From Deltaproteobacteria bacterium (GTDB taxonomy: Bacteria > Desulfobacterota > GWC2-55-46): 64,000 nt of DNA. The first letter of the stretch is position 1. Each line of letters opens with the position of its first letter. Shown piece by piece: positions 15,668 to 26,292 of this stretch. Below the pieces are notes generated by a model that did not search any database, had not been told where the DNA came from, and was given only the letters and a program-made list of their open reading frames with translations. The position numbers and the translations under genes are program-made. Where the stretch lies: contig JACPGB010000012.1 of the NCBI GenBank assembly GCA_016182655.1, forward strand, positions 86,651 to 150,650, read 5' to 3'.

Positions 15668-16342
15668 ATGGAAGAAAAAAAAGGACAGGAACAGAAGGAC
15701 AAAAAGAAAAACATAAGGGAGATAGTCGAGGCCATAGTCATAGCCCTGGTCCTCGCCCTCATCATAAGGACCTTCGTCATACAGGCCTTCAAGATACCGT
15801 CGGGGTCGATGGAGGAAACGCTCCTTGTAGGAGACCATATAGTCGTCTCCAAGTTCGCCTACGGCATACAGGTCCCGAAACCGGCCATCATCAAGATCTT
15901 CGGCGCTTCCGTCCCTTTCTTTGAGACGAAGCTCATCCCGTCATGGGGCAAGGTCGACCACGGAGACGTCATAGTCTTCCGCTTCCCGGGCGACAGGTCC
16001 AAGGACTATATCAAGAGGGTCATAGGGCTCCCCGGCGACAGGGTGGAGCTTAAGGAGAAGGTCCTCTACCTTAACGATAAAAAGATGGACGACCCCTGGG
16101 GCGTGAACAAGGGCGGCCTGTATGGCGAGGACACCGAGAAGAACATAAACTTCGGTCCCTACACGGTCCCGGACGGGACCGTCTTCGTCATGGGTGACAA
16201 TCGCGACAGGAGCTATGATTCGCGCTACTGGGGTCCGGTGCCGTTCAAGGACATAAAGGGCAAGGCCTTCATCATCTATTGGTCGTGGAACAGGGACAGT
16301 CACTGGGTCAGGTTTGGGAGGCTCGGAGACATCATCCATTAG
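15668..16342 (+). CDS. lepB: Signal peptidase I
   Basis: The 224-residue inner-membrane protease removes signal peptides from exported proteins. A lysine-rich N-terminus is followed by one membrane helix (about residues 17-38). The catalytic serine lies in PSGSMEETLLVGD and the catalytic lysine in DYIKRVIGLPGD. The C-terminal signature is VMGDNRDRSYDSRYWGPV. It is probably co-transcribed with lepA and is followed by a TIR-bounded repeat. Confidence 0.96.
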   Translation: MEEKKGQEQKDKKKNIREIVEAIVIALVLALIIRTFVIQAFKIPSGSMEETLLVGDHIVVSKFAYGIQVPKPAIIKIFGASVPFFETKLIPSWGKVDHGDVIVFRFPGDRSKDYIKRVIGLPGDRVELKEKVLYLNDKKMDDPWGVNKGGLYGEDTEKNINFGPYTVPDGTVFVMGDNRDRSYDSRYWGPVPFKDIKGKAFIIYWSWNRDSHWVRFGRLGDIIH

Positions 16343-16462
16343 GCTGCTGAAAAAGCCCATCTGCTTTGTTGTCTTCGGCACTCGTAACTGCGGCGTACAT
16401 ACTACAGTACGCCTCGCTCCTCGTTTCTCGACGCCTCGCATCTGGAGCTTTTTGAGCAGCCT
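16341..16462. repeat. TIR-bounded intergenic repeat, family 2, copy 2
   Basis: AGGCTGCTGAAAAAG at the left and CTTTTTGAGCAGCCT at the right are inverted repeats matching at 14 of 15 positions. The 122-bp interior (CTGCTTTGTTGTCTTCGGCA, GCGGCGTACATACTACAGTA) is shared with the copy at 6897. The left end overlaps the lepB stop codon. Confidence 0.85.
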
Positions 16463-16548
16463 AAGTTTTTTGGCAATCCATTCGGGCCAAGTCCCGCATT
16501 GCCCAAAAAACCATTGAAGGTTTCGACTTTTGATGTTATAAGGCATGG

Positions 16549-17493
16549 ATGCTCGGCCTGGTGGAAAAGTTTATCGACTACCTTGCGGTCGAGAGGAACT
16601 CCTCCCCCAACACAAGGCTCGGATACGCGAGGGATTTAAGGCAGTTTCACGCTTTTCTTAAGTCCCAGCCGCGCTACATCGGGCTCGACGGGGAGGTCGC
16701 GGTCGAGAGGCTCGACGAGCCCGCTGTCTCGGGTTTCATCTACGCGCTCTTTAGAGAGAATAAGAAAATATCGATTGCGAGGAAGCTCTCCTCGATAAGG
16801 TCTTTTTTCAGGTTTCTCGTAAAGAAGGGGCTCGCAAAGGTGAACCCCGCCGAGTGCGTGGCCGCCCCCAAGGTCGAAAGATACCTCCCGTCGGTCCTGA
16901 CCGTCGAGGAGGCCAAATCCCTGATAGAAGCGCCACGGAGCGCCGGGGAGGGGCAAGATGAGAGCCCGTCCATTTTAAGGGACCTCGCAATACTGGAGGT
17001 CCTTTATTCGTCGGGCATAAGGGTAAGCGAGCTTACCGGGCTCGACATCGACGCAATCGATCTTGAGGCTGGGACCATCAGGGTCCTCGGCAAGGGCAAC
17101 AAGGAGCGGATAGCCTATCTCGGCGATCACGCGAAAGAGTCGCTCCGGCTCTATATTGAGAATGAGAGGCCTTCCGGTGACGGCCCGCTCTTTACAGGCG
17201 GCAAGGGGGGGCAGGGGGGCGGGAATAAAACGAGACGCCTTACCCCCAGGACGGTCCAGAGGCTCGTAAAAAAATATACGGCATTGTGCGGGATAAACAA
17301 GACCCCTACACCGCATGCGCTCCGGCACACTTTCGCCACGCACCTTTTGGACGCGGGAGTCGACCTTCGCTCCATACAGGAATTGCTCGGCCACAGCAAG
17401 CTGTCGACGACCCAGAGGTACACGAAGGTCGGCGTCGACGCGATGATGGCGGCTTATGACGCGGCCCACCCGAGGGCGAAGACGAAGAAATAG
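16549..17493 (+). CDS. xerC: Tyrosine recombinase XerC-type
   Basis: A 314-residue site-specific recombinase. The N-terminal SAM-like DNA-binding domain ([20 protein letters not shown]) is followed by a catalytic domain. The first arginine is in [13 protein letters not shown], the HxxR motif in [13 protein letters not shown], and the nucleophilic tyrosine follows [13 protein letters not shown]. Xer recombinases resolve chromosome dimers at dif sites. Its position directly before hslV-hslU mirrors the codV-clpQ-clpY order of Bacillus, which supports a housekeeping XerC role over a phage integrase. No dif site was identified. Confidence 0.92.
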   Translation: MLGLVEKFIDYLAVERNSSPNTRLGYARDLRQFHAFLKSQPRYIGLDGEVAVERLDEPAVSGFIYALFRENKKISIARKLSSIRSFFRFLVKKGLAKVNPAECVAAPKVERYLPSVLTVEEAKSLIEAPRSAGEGQDESPSILRDLAILEVLYSSGIRVSELTGLDIDAIDLEAGTIRVLGKGNKERIAYLGDHAKESLRLYIENERPSGDGPLFTGGKGGQGGGNKTRRLTPRTVQRLVKKYTALCGINKTPTPHALRHTFATHLLDAGVDLRSIQELLGHSKLSTTQRYTKVGVDAMMAAYDAAHPRAKTKK

Positions 17494-17501
17494 TTTGTGT
17501 T

Positions 17502-17542
17502 TGTCATTGCGAGGAGCGGCTCTTCCGCGACGAAGCAATCTC
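17502..17542. repeat. GTCATTGCGAGGAGC-type dispersed palindromic repeat
   Basis: TTGTCATTGCGAGGAGCGGC followed by TCTTCCGCGACGAAGCAATC forms an imperfect hairpin. This GTCATTGCGAG...GAAGCAATC sequence is a very widespread bacterial intergenic repeat type. Only one copy was seen in the window, between xerC and hslV. Confidence 0.75.
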
Positions 17543-17579
17543 AGTATTTGACCAAAAGAAATTTTTCTTGGAGATTCTC

Positions 17580-18113
17580 TTGACAACCTTCCACGGCACC
17601 ACAGTCATAGCCGTAAGGCGTAACGGGTCGGTCGCCATGGCCGGGGACGGGCAAGTGACGCTCGGCTCCACGGTCGTCAAGCGCGGCGCGATAAAGGTGC
17701 GCCGCATAAAAGAGAAGGTCATTGCAGGGTTCGCGGGCTCGACCGCCGACGCGATGACATTATTCGACAAGTTCGAGGCGAAGTTCGACGAGACGAGGGG
17801 CAACATCACCAAGGCCGTCGTAGAGCTCGCCAAGGACTGGCGGACCGACAGGGTCCTAAGGCGTCTTGAGGCGCTATTGATCGTCGCCGACAAGGACCAC
17901 ACATTCATGATATCCGGCGCAGGAGACGTCATCGAGCCGGAGGACGGCATAGCCTCCATCGGCTCCGGCGGGTCGTTTGCCGCCGCGGCGGCAAAGGTGA
18001 TGATGAGGCACACTGATCTCACCGCAAGAGAGATAGCCGAGGAGGCGATCAAGACCGCCGCCGAGATATGCATATACACGAACACCGAGATAACGGTAGA
18101 GGAACTTTCATAA
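17580..18113 (+). CDS. hslV: ATP-dependent protease proteolytic subunit HslV (ClpQ)
   Basis: HslV forms the dodecameric peptidase core of the HslVU protease. The proposed TTG start at 17580 has GGAG 6 nt upstream and gives [16 protein letters not shown]. By comparison with other HslV sequences, the catalytic N-terminal threonine should be the one after His-Gly, so about six residues would be removed as a propeptide. Other conserved blocks are [20 protein letters not shown] and [16 protein letters not shown]. The usual hslV-hslU coupling is interrupted here by a 226-bp MITE-like insertion starting immediately after the stop codon. Confidence 0.96.
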   Translation: MTTFHGTTVIAVRRNGSVAMAGDGQVTLGSTVVKRGAIKVRRIKEKVIAGFAGSTADAMTLFDKFEAKFDETRGNITKAVVELAKDWRTDRVLRRLEALLIVADKDHTFMISGAGDVIEPEDGIASIGSGGSFAAAAAKVMMRHTDLTAREIAEEAIKTAAEICIYTNTEITVEELS

Positions 18114-18339
18114 GGCTATCTCTAAAAATTAGGAATTTTTTATGAGGTCAAGGAAGGGCGGAAATACAAAGCGCAGCATATATGGGTATTATGTGAGCAT
18201 TTTGTTTCCGTCCTGACGCAGTCCTGCCGGACGGGCAAATTCGTATCAAAGGCTGGAGTATTGATTTGCCCAGAGACTCCGTACCAACTTTGGCCCTGCG
18301 CCGAGCAGTCGGGAAAAATAACAATTTTTAGAGGTAGCC
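18114..18339 (+). mobile_element. 226-bp MITE-like element, copy A (between hslV and hslU)
   Basis: The element is bounded by 17-bp terminal inverted repeats, GGCTATCTCTAAAAATT on the left and AATTTTTAGAGGTAGCC on the right (16 of 17 matching). The interior contains one unit of the ~90-bp GCCGGACGGGCAAAT ... GGCCCTGCGCCGAGC module. A second element of exactly the same length lies at 35511-35736 in the opposite orientation, roughly 85-90 % identical by eye. There is no transposase inside, so it would be moved in trans. A target duplication is not obvious at this copy. It separates hslV from hslU. Confidence 0.88.
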
Positions 18340-18343
18340 GTAA

Positions 18344-19702
18344 ATGAAGAGCTTTACCCCGAGGGAGATAGTCTCCGAGCTCGATAAATATATAATCGGC
18401 CAGAGGCAGGCCAAAAGGGCCGTAGCCATCGCGCTCCGTAACCGCTGGCGCCGCCAGCAGGTAAGGCCCGAGCTCAGGGACGAAATATCCCCCAAGAACA
18501 TCATCATGATAGGCCCGACGGGTGTCGGCAAGACCGAGATTTCCCGGAGGCTCGCCAAGCTCGCCCAGGCCCCGTTCATAAAGGTGGAGGCCTCGAAGTT
18601 CACGGAGGTCGGCTATGTCGGCCGGGACGTGGAATCGATAATACGAGACTTGACCGAGCTCGCCATAAAGATGGTCAAGGACGAGGAGAAGGTCACGGTG
18701 CGCGTAAAGGCGAGGGACTCTGCCGAAGAGCGGCTCCTCGACTGCCTGCTTCCGCCCGTCACCTCGCCGCCGTTCCAGGCAATCGACCAGGACAAGCTCG
18801 CAAAGGAGCGCGAGCTCCAGAAATCCACGAGGGACAAGCTACGCGGGCTTCTGCGCGAGGGCAAGCTCGACGACAGGACCGTCGAGATAGAGACCTCTGA
18901 ACAGCAGAAGATGCCGTCGATCGAAATACTCTCCTCCCAGGGTGTCGAGGAGATGGACATGAATCTCAAGGACATGTTCTCCAACCTCTTCCCGAAAAAG
19001 ACCCGGAAGAGGAAGGTGAAGGTGCCGGAGGCCTTCGAGTTCCTTACTCAGGAGGAGACCCAGCGCCTTATCGACATGGAAAAGGTCGTGAAAGAGGCGG
19101 TCGAGCGCGTGGAGCAGTCGGGCATAGTATTCATCGACGAGATAGACAAGATCGCCGGAAGGCAGGCAGGGCAGACCCCTGACATTTCGAGGGAGGGCGT
19201 CCAGAGGGACCTGCTTCCCATAGTAGAGGGCTCTACCGTCAACACGAAGTACGGCATGGTGAAGACCGACCATATACTCTTCATCGCCTCGGGCGCGTTC
19301 CATGTCTCCAAGCCGTCGGACCTTATCCCCGAGTTCCAGGGCAGGTTCCCGATAAGGGTCGAGCTCGAACCACTCGGCGAGGATGAGTTCGTAAGGATAT
19401 TGACCGAGCCGGAAAACGCGCTCTTGAAGCAGTACAAGGCGCTCCTCGAGACCGAAGGGGTCGATGTCTCTTACACCGACGACGGCGTCAGGGAGATAGC
19501 GTCCATGGCGACGATAGTGAACGAGCGGATGGAGAACATCGGGGCGAGAAGGCTCCACACAGTCATGGAGCGCGTCTTCGACGAGATATCGTTCGACGCC
19601 CCGGACATGCAGGATAAAAAGCTCGTAATAGACAGCGAGTACGTGAGAAAGAGGCTCTCGGACGTCATCAAGGACGAAGACCTCTCGAGGTACATCCTCT
19701 AA
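18344..19702 (+). CDS. hslU: ATP-dependent protease ATPase subunit HslU (ClpY)
   Basis: HslU is the AAA+ unfoldase that feeds substrates into HslV. The 452-residue protein shows Walker [16 protein letters not shown], an inserted intermediate domain (about residues 110-240), and Walker [15 protein letters not shown]. The C-terminus EDLSRYIL is the kind of tail that docks into HslV. The ATG lies 4 bp after the MITE end, so the ribosome-binding region is formed by the TIR sequence itself (TAGAGGTAGCCGTAA). The element therefore supplies the translation signal. Confidence 0.97.
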   Translation: MKSFTPREIVSELDKYIIGQRQAKRAVAIALRNRWRRQQVRPELRDEISPKNIIMIGPTGVGKTEISRRLAKLAQAPFIKVEASKFTEVGYVGRDVESIIRDLTELAIKMVKDEEKVTVRVKARDSAEERLLDCLLPPVTSPPFQAIDQDKLAKERELQKSTRDKLRGLLREGKLDDRTVEIETSEQQKMPSIEILSSQGVEEMDMNLKDMFSNLFPKKTRKRKVKVPEAFEFLTQEETQRLIDMEKVVKEAVERVEQSGIVFIDEIDKIAGRQAGQTPDISREGVQRDLLPIVEGSTVNTKYGMVKTDHILFIASGAFHVSKPSDLIPEFQGRFPIRVELEPLGEDEFVRILTEPENALLKQYKALLETEGVDVSYTDDGVREIASMATIVNERMENIGARRLHTVMERVFDEISFDAPDMQDKKLVIDSEYVRKRLSDVIKDEDLSRYIL

Positions 19703-19766
19703 GGGCCGCTGAAGCCCCCCGGCTCTTAGGGGTGGACTACGCGGTATTTCCATTTCGGAGTCGGCC

Positions 19767-20624
19767 TTGCAGAAGAACATCGAAAAGATAAAGACGCTAT
19801 TCGAGTCGCTTCCTTACATAAGGAAGTTCTACGACAAGACTATCGTCATAAAGTACGGCGGCCACGCGATGACCGAGGAGCACTTGAAAAAGTCCTTCGC
19901 GCGCGACATCGTGCTCATGAAGTACGTCGGCATAAACCCGGTCATCGTCCACGGCGGGGGGCCGCAGATCGGCGGGCTCCTTACGCGCCTCGGCAAGGAG
20001 TCGAGGTTCGTAAAGGGCATAAGGGTCACGGACAACGAGACGATGGACGTCGTCGAGATGGTCCTCGTCGGAAAGATCAACAAAGAGATAGTCGGGCTCA
20101 TAAACCACTTCGGCGGCAAGGCCGTTGGGCTCGGCGGCAAGGACGGCGGGCTTATCACCGCAAAGAGCCTGAAGATAAAAGGCGAGGAGATGGGCTTTGC
20201 CGGGGACGTGGCGGCCATAGACCCGTCCGTCATAAGGACGCTTGAGGCCAATAACTTCATCCCGGTCATCGCGCCGGTCGGCGGCGGCGACGAGGGCTTG
20301 AGCTACAACATAAACGCGGACACCGTAGCCGGAAAGATAGCCGCGGCCCTGAAGGCGGAGAAACTCATATTGCTGACTGACGTCGCCGGGGTGCTAAATA
20401 AGGACAAGAAGCTCATCTCGTCGCTGTCATTGTCTGAAGCCCGCGCCCTCATCACAAAGAAGGTCGCGATCGGCGGCATGATACCGAAGATCCAGTGCTG
20501 TATGGAGGCGGTCGCCGGCGGCGTCACCACGGCGCACATCATAGACGGCAGGGTAGAGCACGCGGTCATGCTCGAGGTATTTACGGACGAAGGCGTAGGC
20601 ACCGCGATAGGGCTTAAGAAGTAA
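19767..20624 (+). CDS. argB: Acetylglutamate kinase
   Basis: ArgB phosphorylates N-acetylglutamate in the second step of arginine biosynthesis. The 285-residue TTG-started protein shows IKYGGHAM near the N-terminus, the substrate loop [31 protein letters not shown], and the C-terminal block [14 protein letters not shown]. The extra N-terminal helix ([19 protein letters not shown]) is the type associated with arginine-inhibited hexameric enzymes. It is the first gene of argB-argD-argF-argG. Confidence 0.96.
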   Translation: MQKNIEKIKTLFESLPYIRKFYDKTIVIKYGGHAMTEEHLKKSFARDIVLMKYVGINPVIVHGGGPQIGGLLTRLGKESRFVKGIRVTDNETMDVVEMVLVGKINKEIVGLINHFGGKAVGLGGKDGGLITAKSLKIKGEEMGFAGDVAAIDPSVIRTLEANNFIPVIAPVGGGDEGLSYNINADTVAGKIAAALKAEKLILLTDVAGVLNKDKKLISSLSLSEARALITKKVAIGGMIPKIQCCMEAVAGGVTTAHIIDGRVEHAVMLEVFTDEGVGTAIGLKK

Positions 20625-20651
20625 TAGTTGATACGAAGGAAGGGACGGAAG

Positions 20652-21857
20652 TTGACGAACGCTGAAATCATCTCACTCACCACAAAGCATGTCGCGAATA
20701 CCTACGGCCGTTTCCCCATTTCAATTGTAAAGGGCTCCGGTGCGGAGGTCTGGGACGCCGATGGAAAGCGTTACCTCGATTTCACCTCAGGCCTCGCCGT
20801 CTGCAACCTCGGCCACTGTCACCCGAAGGTCGTCGAGGCCCTCAGGCGGCAGGCCGGAGAGCTCATACACATTTCCAACCTTTATCACATAAAGACGCAG
20901 TCGGAGCTCGCCGGGCTTTTGACAAAGCATTCCTTTGCCGATAAGGTGTTCTTCTGCAACTCAGGCGCGGAGGCGAACGAGGCCGCGATAAAGCTCGCAA
21001 GGAAGTTCTTTAGCGTCAAGGGCGACGACCGGTTTCAGATCGTAACGATGGAAAAATCCTTCCACGGCAGGACATTGGGGGCGCTTGCGGCAACCGGGCA
21101 GAAGAAGTTCCAGGCGGGCTTCGAGCCCTTGCTTGAAAAATTCACCTATGTGCCGTTTAACGATATCTCCGCGCTCAAAGGCGCGCTGAACGCAAAAACT
21201 GCGGCCGTGATGGTCGAGCCCATACAGGGCGAGGGCGGGGTCAATGTGCCCTCGGACGCGTATCTTAAAGAGCTCAAGGCCGCATGCAAGGCGAACGGGA
21301 CGCTCCTCATATTCGACGAGGTACAGGTCGGCATGGGACGCACGGGCACACTATTCGCATACGAGAACTCAGGTGTCTCTCCTGACATCATGACGCTCGC
21401 AAAGGGGCTCGCCGGAGGGGTCGCCATTGGCGCGATGTGCGCGACAGACGAGGTCGCCTCCGCTTTCACCCCGGGCACGCACGCATCGACCTTTGGCGGA
21501 AACCCGCTCGCCACCGCCGCCGGGCTTGCGGCCTTGAAGGTAATCGTCGAGGAAGGCATACTCGAGAACTGCAAGAAGTCAGGCGCGTATCTTGTGAACA
21601 AGCTTGAATCGCTCAAAAAGGATTTTTCCTTTATAAAAGAGATACGCGGCAAGGGGCTCATCATCGGCATGGAGCTCGCCGACGGCATAAAGGGCGGGGG
21701 CATCGTAAAAGACTGCCTCGATAGGGGCCTTCTCATAAACTGCGTCGGCGACAAGACGCTCCGCTTCATCCCGGCGCTCATCGTGGGTGAAAAAGAGATA
21801 GACGAGATGATTGAGGTTCTTAAGAAGTCTTTTTCGTCTTTGCCCTCTGCGTCTTAA
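20652..21857 (+). CDS. argD: Acetylornithine aminotransferase
   Basis: A PLP-dependent class III aminotransferase that converts N-acetylglutamate semialdehyde to N-acetylornithine, and may also serve lysine synthesis. Key blocks are DFTSGLAVCNLGHCHPKV, FCNSGAEANEAAIKLARK, LIFDEVQVGMGRTG and the cofactor lysine in TLAKGLAGGVAIG. The ORF track starts at a TTG at 20628. TTG 20652, with AAGGAAGGG 7 nt upstream, gives MTNAEIISLTTKHV and fits the family better. It follows argB closely. Confidence 0.95.
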   Translation: MTNAEIISLTTKHVANTYGRFPISIVKGSGAEVWDADGKRYLDFTSGLAVCNLGHCHPKVVEALRRQAGELIHISNLYHIKTQSELAGLLTKHSFADKVFFCNSGAEANEAAIKLARKFFSVKGDDRFQIVTMEKSFHGRTLGALAATGQKKFQAGFEPLLEKFTYVPFNDISALKGALNAKTAAVMVEPIQGEGGVNVPSDAYLKELKAACKANGTLLIFDEVQVGMGRTGTLFAYENSGVSPDIMTLAKGLAGGVAIGAMCATDEVASAFTPGTHASTFGGNPLATAAGLAALKVIVEEGILENCKKSGAYLVNKLESLKKDFSFIKEIRGKGLIIGMELADGIKGGGIVKDCLDRGLLINCVGDKTLRFIPALIVGEKEIDEMIEVLKKSFSSLPSAS

Positions 21858-21888
21858 TGTGAAGGGGCCGGAGAAAACTTGTAAAGAC

Positions 21889-22001
21889 TCACCCTCCCCT
21901 CTGTCCCCTCCCATCAAGGGAGGGGAAGTTTTTGGGGCCGGGCGCAGGAGTAATATCATTTTACCCCTCTCCCTTGATGGGAGAGGGTTGGGGTGAGGGT
22001 G
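21889..22001. repeat. Paired CCCCTCC-type palindromes, copy 2
   Basis: CCCCTCCCATCAAGGGAGGG and CCCTCTCCCTTGATGGGAGAG are each self-complementary and also complement one another over a longer stretch (ACTCACCCTCCCC against GGGGTGAGGGT). They lie between argD and argF and could form a very stable mRNA structure within the arginine operon. Confidence 0.8.
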
Positions 22002-22033
22002 GCAGTTTTGAATACGAATAAGGGAATATATAA

Positions 22034-22948
<915 letters not shown>

Positions 22949-22977
22949 ATTACAGGTAAAAGGAAGGATTGGCGGAG

Positions 22978-24192
22978 ATGAAGAAGGTAAAAAAGGTCGT
23001 CCTTGCATACTCAGGCGGGCTCGATACGTCCGTCATAATGAAGTGGCTGATCGAGCGTTACGAATGCGAGTGCATAGCGTTCTCGGCGGACATCGGCCAG
23101 GGCTCTGAGATAAAAGGCCTTAAAGAGAAGGCCCTGTCCACGGGCGCATCCAAGATATACATAAAGGACCTTAGAGAGGAGTTCGTCTCGGACTTCGTCT
23201 TCCCGATGCTCCGCGCGGCTTCAGTCTACGAAGGGACATACCTCCTCGGCACCTCCATCGCAAGGCCTTTGATAGCAAAGGCGCAGATGGAGATAGCGAA
23301 GGCGGAAAAGGCCGACAGCGTCTCGCACGGCGCGACCGGCAAGGGGAACGATCAGGTCAGGTTCGAGCTCACCTATTACGCGATCGACCCGCACATACAT
23401 GTCATCGCCCCATGGCGCGAGTGGGACATGAAGGGCAGGGCAGACCTCATACGCTACGCCAAGAGGCACGGCATACCGGTTCCCGTTACCAAGTCCAAGC
23501 CATACAGCTCCGACAGGAACCTCTTCCACATTAGCTTCGAAGGCGGCATACTCGAAGACCCGTGGGCGGAGCCGCCCGCGGACATGTTCGTGCTGACGCG
23601 CTCCCCGGAGAAGGCCCCGGCCAGGCCGACTTACCTGGAAATCGGCTTCGAGAACGGCAACCCCGTCTCGATAGACGGCAAGAAGCTCTCCCCGGCGAGG
23701 CTCCTTGAGAAGCTCAACGAAATAGGCGGCGTAAACGGCATTGGCAGGGTCGACATGGTAGAGAGCCGTTATGTCGGCATAAAGTCGCGCGGCGTATACG
23801 AGACGCCGGGCGGGACCATACTGCACTCCGCACGGAGGGCGGTGGAATCCATCACCATGGACAGGGAGCTCCTGCATCTCCGCGACAGCCTCACACAGAG
23901 GTACTCCGACCTCGTATACAACGGCTACTGGTACTCGCCCGAGAGAAAGGCCCTCCAGGGGCTTATTGACGAAGCGACGTCGGCGGTCACGGGCATCGCA
24001 AGGGTGAAGCTCTACAAAGGCAATGTGACGGTCGTCGGCAGAAAGGCCGAGGCCTCGTTATATCGCCCGGACTTCGCGACCTTCGAAGAAGACATGGTCT
24101 ACGACCAGAAGGACGCCGAGGGGTTCATCAAGATAAACGCGCTCCGCTTGAAGATAAATGCCATGGTCGAAAAGGATATTAAGAGGAGATAA
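22978..24192 (+). CDS. argG: Argininosuccinate synthase
   Basis: ArgG condenses citrulline and aspartate with ATP to give argininosuccinate. The N-terminal ATP pyrophosphatase loop is [10 protein letters not shown], followed by [14 protein letters not shown] and [19 protein letters not shown]. The track starts at TTG 22969. ATG 22978 has AGGAAGG about 10 nt upstream and gives [16 protein letters not shown]. argH, which completes the pathway, is not in the window; an FAH-family gene follows in its usual place. Confidence 0.97.
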   Translation: MKKVKKVVLAYSGGLDTSVIMKWLIERYECECIAFSADIGQGSEIKGLKEKALSTGASKIYIKDLREEFVSDFVFPMLRAASVYEGTYLLGTSIARPLIAKAQMEIAKAEKADSVSHGATGKGNDQVRFELTYYAIDPHIHVIAPWREWDMKGRADLIRYAKRHGIPVPVTKSKPYSSDRNLFHISFEGGILEDPWAEPPADMFVLTRSPEKAPARPTYLEIGFENGNPVSIDGKKLSPARLLEKLNEIGGVNGIGRVDMVESRYVGIKSRGVYETPGGTILHSARRAVESITMDRELLHLRDSLTQRYSDLVYNGYWYSPERKALQGLIDEATSAVTGIARVKLYKGNVTVVGRKAEASLYRPDFATFEEDMVYDQKDAEGFIKINALRLKINAMVEKDIKRR

Positions 24193-24194
24193 GG

Positions 24195-24971
24195 TTGAAG
24201 GTCTGCAGGTTTTCATTCGAGGGCAAGACCTCTTACGGCGTCGTTGAGGGCGAGACTATTTTCGAGGTCGACGGCGACCCGTTCAGAGGAGGTGTTGCCG
24301 GCCTTAAAAAGACCGGGAGGCAAGCGGCCGTCTCAAGCGTCAAGCTCCTTGCCCCTTGCGAGCCTTCGAAAATAGCCGCGATTGGCCTCAATTACAAGGC
24401 CCACGCGGCCGAGTTCAACAAGCCCTTGCCCGAAGAGCCGATGCTTTTTTTAAAACCCTCTACCGCCGTAATCGGCCCCGAGGAGGGAATAGTCTATCCG
24501 TCGCACATGTCCCACAGGGTCGACTACGAGGGCGAGCTCGCAATCGTCATAGGCAAGAGGGCGAAGGACGTCGCGCCGGAGAAGGCCAGCGAGTACATAC
24601 TCGGCTACACCTGCTTTAACGACGTCACCGCCCGCGACCTTCAGGGCAAGGACATACAGTATTCGAGGGCAAAGGGCTTCGACACCTTCGCGTGCGTGGG
24701 GCCCTGGATAGAGACCGACCTCGACCCGACTCGGGTCCGAATAACGTCCTTTCTTAACGGAGAGAAGAGGCAGGACACCTCGACAGAGGACATGATATTC
24801 GACTGCTTCAAGCTCCTGAGCTTCGTATCCCATGTGATGACTCTTCTTCCCGGCGATATAATAGCGACCGGCACGCCCTCGGGTGTGGGCAAGATGAAGC
24901 CGGGGAACACCGTGGAGATTTCGATTGATGGCATAGGCGTTTTAAAAAACATAGTGGTAGCGAGACAGTAA
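24195..24971 (+). CDS. Fumarylacetoacetate hydrolase family protein
   Basis: A 258-residue protein of the FAH superfamily. It contains [13 protein letters not shown], the metal-binding acidic strand [17 protein letters not shown] and the C-terminal [16 protein letters not shown]. Members hydrolyse or hydrate 2-keto acid derivatives (2-hydroxyhepta-2,4-diene-1,7-dioate isomerase, acylpyruvase, oxaloacetate tautomerase). The precise substrate cannot be read from the sequence. A TTG start only 2 bp after argG implies co-transcription with the arginine genes. It has no other catabolic genes around it, which favours a housekeeping role such as oxaloacetate tautomerisation or acylpyruvate removal. 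Confidence 0.88.
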   Translation: MKVCRFSFEGKTSYGVVEGETIFEVDGDPFRGGVAGLKKTGRQAAVSSVKLLAPCEPSKIAAIGLNYKAHAAEFNKPLPEEPMLFLKPSTAVIGPEEGIVYPSHMSHRVDYEGELAIVIGKRAKDVAPEKASEYILGYTCFNDVTARDLQGKDIQYSRAKGFDTFACVGPWIETDLDPTRVRITSFLNGEKRQDTSTEDMIFDCFKLLSFVSHVMTLLPGDIIATGTPSGVGKMKPGNTVEISIDGIGVLKNIVVARQ

Positions 24972-25007
24972 AATAGATACAAGGAAAGTCAAGGAGGTAG
25001 CACCGAA

Positions 25008-26246
25008 ATGCCGGAAGATTACATGCAGGGGCTTTTCGCCGAGCGTATTGGCGGGGCCTCGTTCGGGAAGAGCACGAAGCTCTACAAATTCGAGAAGATA
25101 AAGAGGGCGAAGGCGGAGGCCAAGAGATTGAGCCCCAACACCGAGCTCCTGGACTTCGGCGTTGGAGAGCCGGACGAGATGGCCTTCCCGATAGTCATCG
25201 AGGCGTTGAGGCACGAGTGCGCCAAACCCGAGAACCGGGGATATTCCGACAACGGCATATTCGAATTGAAGGATGCGGCGGCGAAGTATCTGGATAAGGT
25301 CTATGGCGTAACCGGCATTGACCCGACCAGGGAAATAATACACTCGATCGGGTCCAAGCCCGCTCTCGCCATGCTCCCGGACGCCTTCATAAACCCCGGA
25401 GACGGCGTACTCATGACCTCGCCCGGCTACCCGATCCTCGCCACGCACACCGAGTGGAACAACGGAAGGGTCGTGAAGCTTCCGCTTAAGGAGGAGAACG
25501 GCTTCCTCCCGGACCTCGACGCTCTGACACCGGCGGACCTTAATGGCATAAAGCTCCTCTACCTCAATTACCCGAACAACCCGACTGGTGCCGCGGCCAC
25601 GCCTGAGTTCTTCGCAAAGGTCGTCGAGTTCGCGCGCAGGAACAGGATACTCGTCGTGCACGACGCGGCATACGCCGCGCTCTCCTATGAAGGCAGGCCG
25701 TTGAGCTTCCTCTCCGTGGAAGGCGCAAAGGAAGTGGGCATCGAGATACACTCGTTCTCAAAGGCCTTCAACATGACAGGCTGGAGGCTCGCGTTTGTCG
25801 TGGGCAATGAAAAGGCCATCGCGGCCTATGGCCACGTGAAGGACAATTATGACTCGGGCCAGTTCATCGCCATCCAGAAGGCGGGCATTTACGCCCTCGA
25901 CCACCCGGAGATAACCGAGAAGATCTCGGCCAAGTACAAGCGTAGGTTGAAGCTCATGGTCGACGCCCTTAACGCCTCCGGCTTTTCAGCCGTTATGCCG
26001 AAGGGATCGTTCTACCTCTATGTCAGGTCCCCGAAAAGGGCGAGGAGGGGCGAGACGGTATTCGAGACCTCGGAAGACGTCTCCGAGTTCCTCATAAAAG
26101 AGGCGCATATCTCGACCGTGCCGTGGGACGACGTGGGTAGCTATCTACGGTTCTCCGCGACCTTCGCGGCAAAGGACAAGGAAGACGAGTACAGGGTCAT
26201 CGAGGAGATGCAGAAGAGGCTGAAGGCCTTGGAGCTTGAATTTTAG
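25008..26246 (+). CDS. dapL: LL-diaminopimelate aminotransferase
   Basis: DapL makes LL-diaminopimelate directly from tetrahydrodipicolinate, bypassing the succinylase or acetylase branches of lysine synthesis. The 412-residue class I/II aminotransferase shows LLDFGVGEPDEMAFP, YLNYPNNPTGAAAT, VVHDAAYAALSYEG and the PLP lysine in HSFSKAFNMTGWRLAF. These blocks resemble DapL rather than AspC. An AAGGAGGT site precedes the ATG. dapA and dapB are not in the window. A strong hairpin terminates the transcript. Confidence 0.9.
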   Translation: MPEDYMQGLFAERIGGASFGKSTKLYKFEKIKRAKAEAKRLSPNTELLDFGVGEPDEMAFPIVIEALRHECAKPENRGYSDNGIFELKDAAAKYLDKVYGVTGIDPTREIIHSIGSKPALAMLPDAFINPGDGVLMTSPGYPILATHTEWNNGRVVKLPLKEENGFLPDLDALTPADLNGIKLLYLNYPNNPTGAAATPEFFAKVVEFARRNRILVVHDAAYAALSYEGRPLSFLSVEGAKEVGIEIHSFSKAFNMTGWRLAFVVGNEKAIAAYGHVKDNYDSGQFIAIQKAGIYALDHPEITEKISAKYKRRLKLMVDALNASGFSAVMPKGSFYLYVRSPKRARRGETVFETSEDVSEFLIKEAHISTVPWDDVGSYLRFSATFAAKDKEDEYRVIEEMQKRLKALELEF

Positions 26247-26249
26247 TCA

Positions 26250-26276
26250 AAAAGGGCCCTTCGGGGCCCTTGCTTT
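26250..26276 (+). terminator. Terminator after dapL
   Basis: AAGGGCCC, loop TTCG, GGGCCCTT forms a perfect 8-bp stem with a stable UUCG tetraloop, preceded by AAAA and followed by GCTTTA. It overlaps the upstream part of the folK ORF given in the track, another reason to place the folK start further down. Confidence 0.75.
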
Positions 26277-26292
26277 ATGGGCGGGGGGCTGG

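Noticed and set aside
16549-17493. Phage or island integrase
   Set aside because: Its position directly before hslV-hslU, in the order known from Bacillus codV-clpQ-clpY, and the absence of phage genes favour chromosomal XerC.
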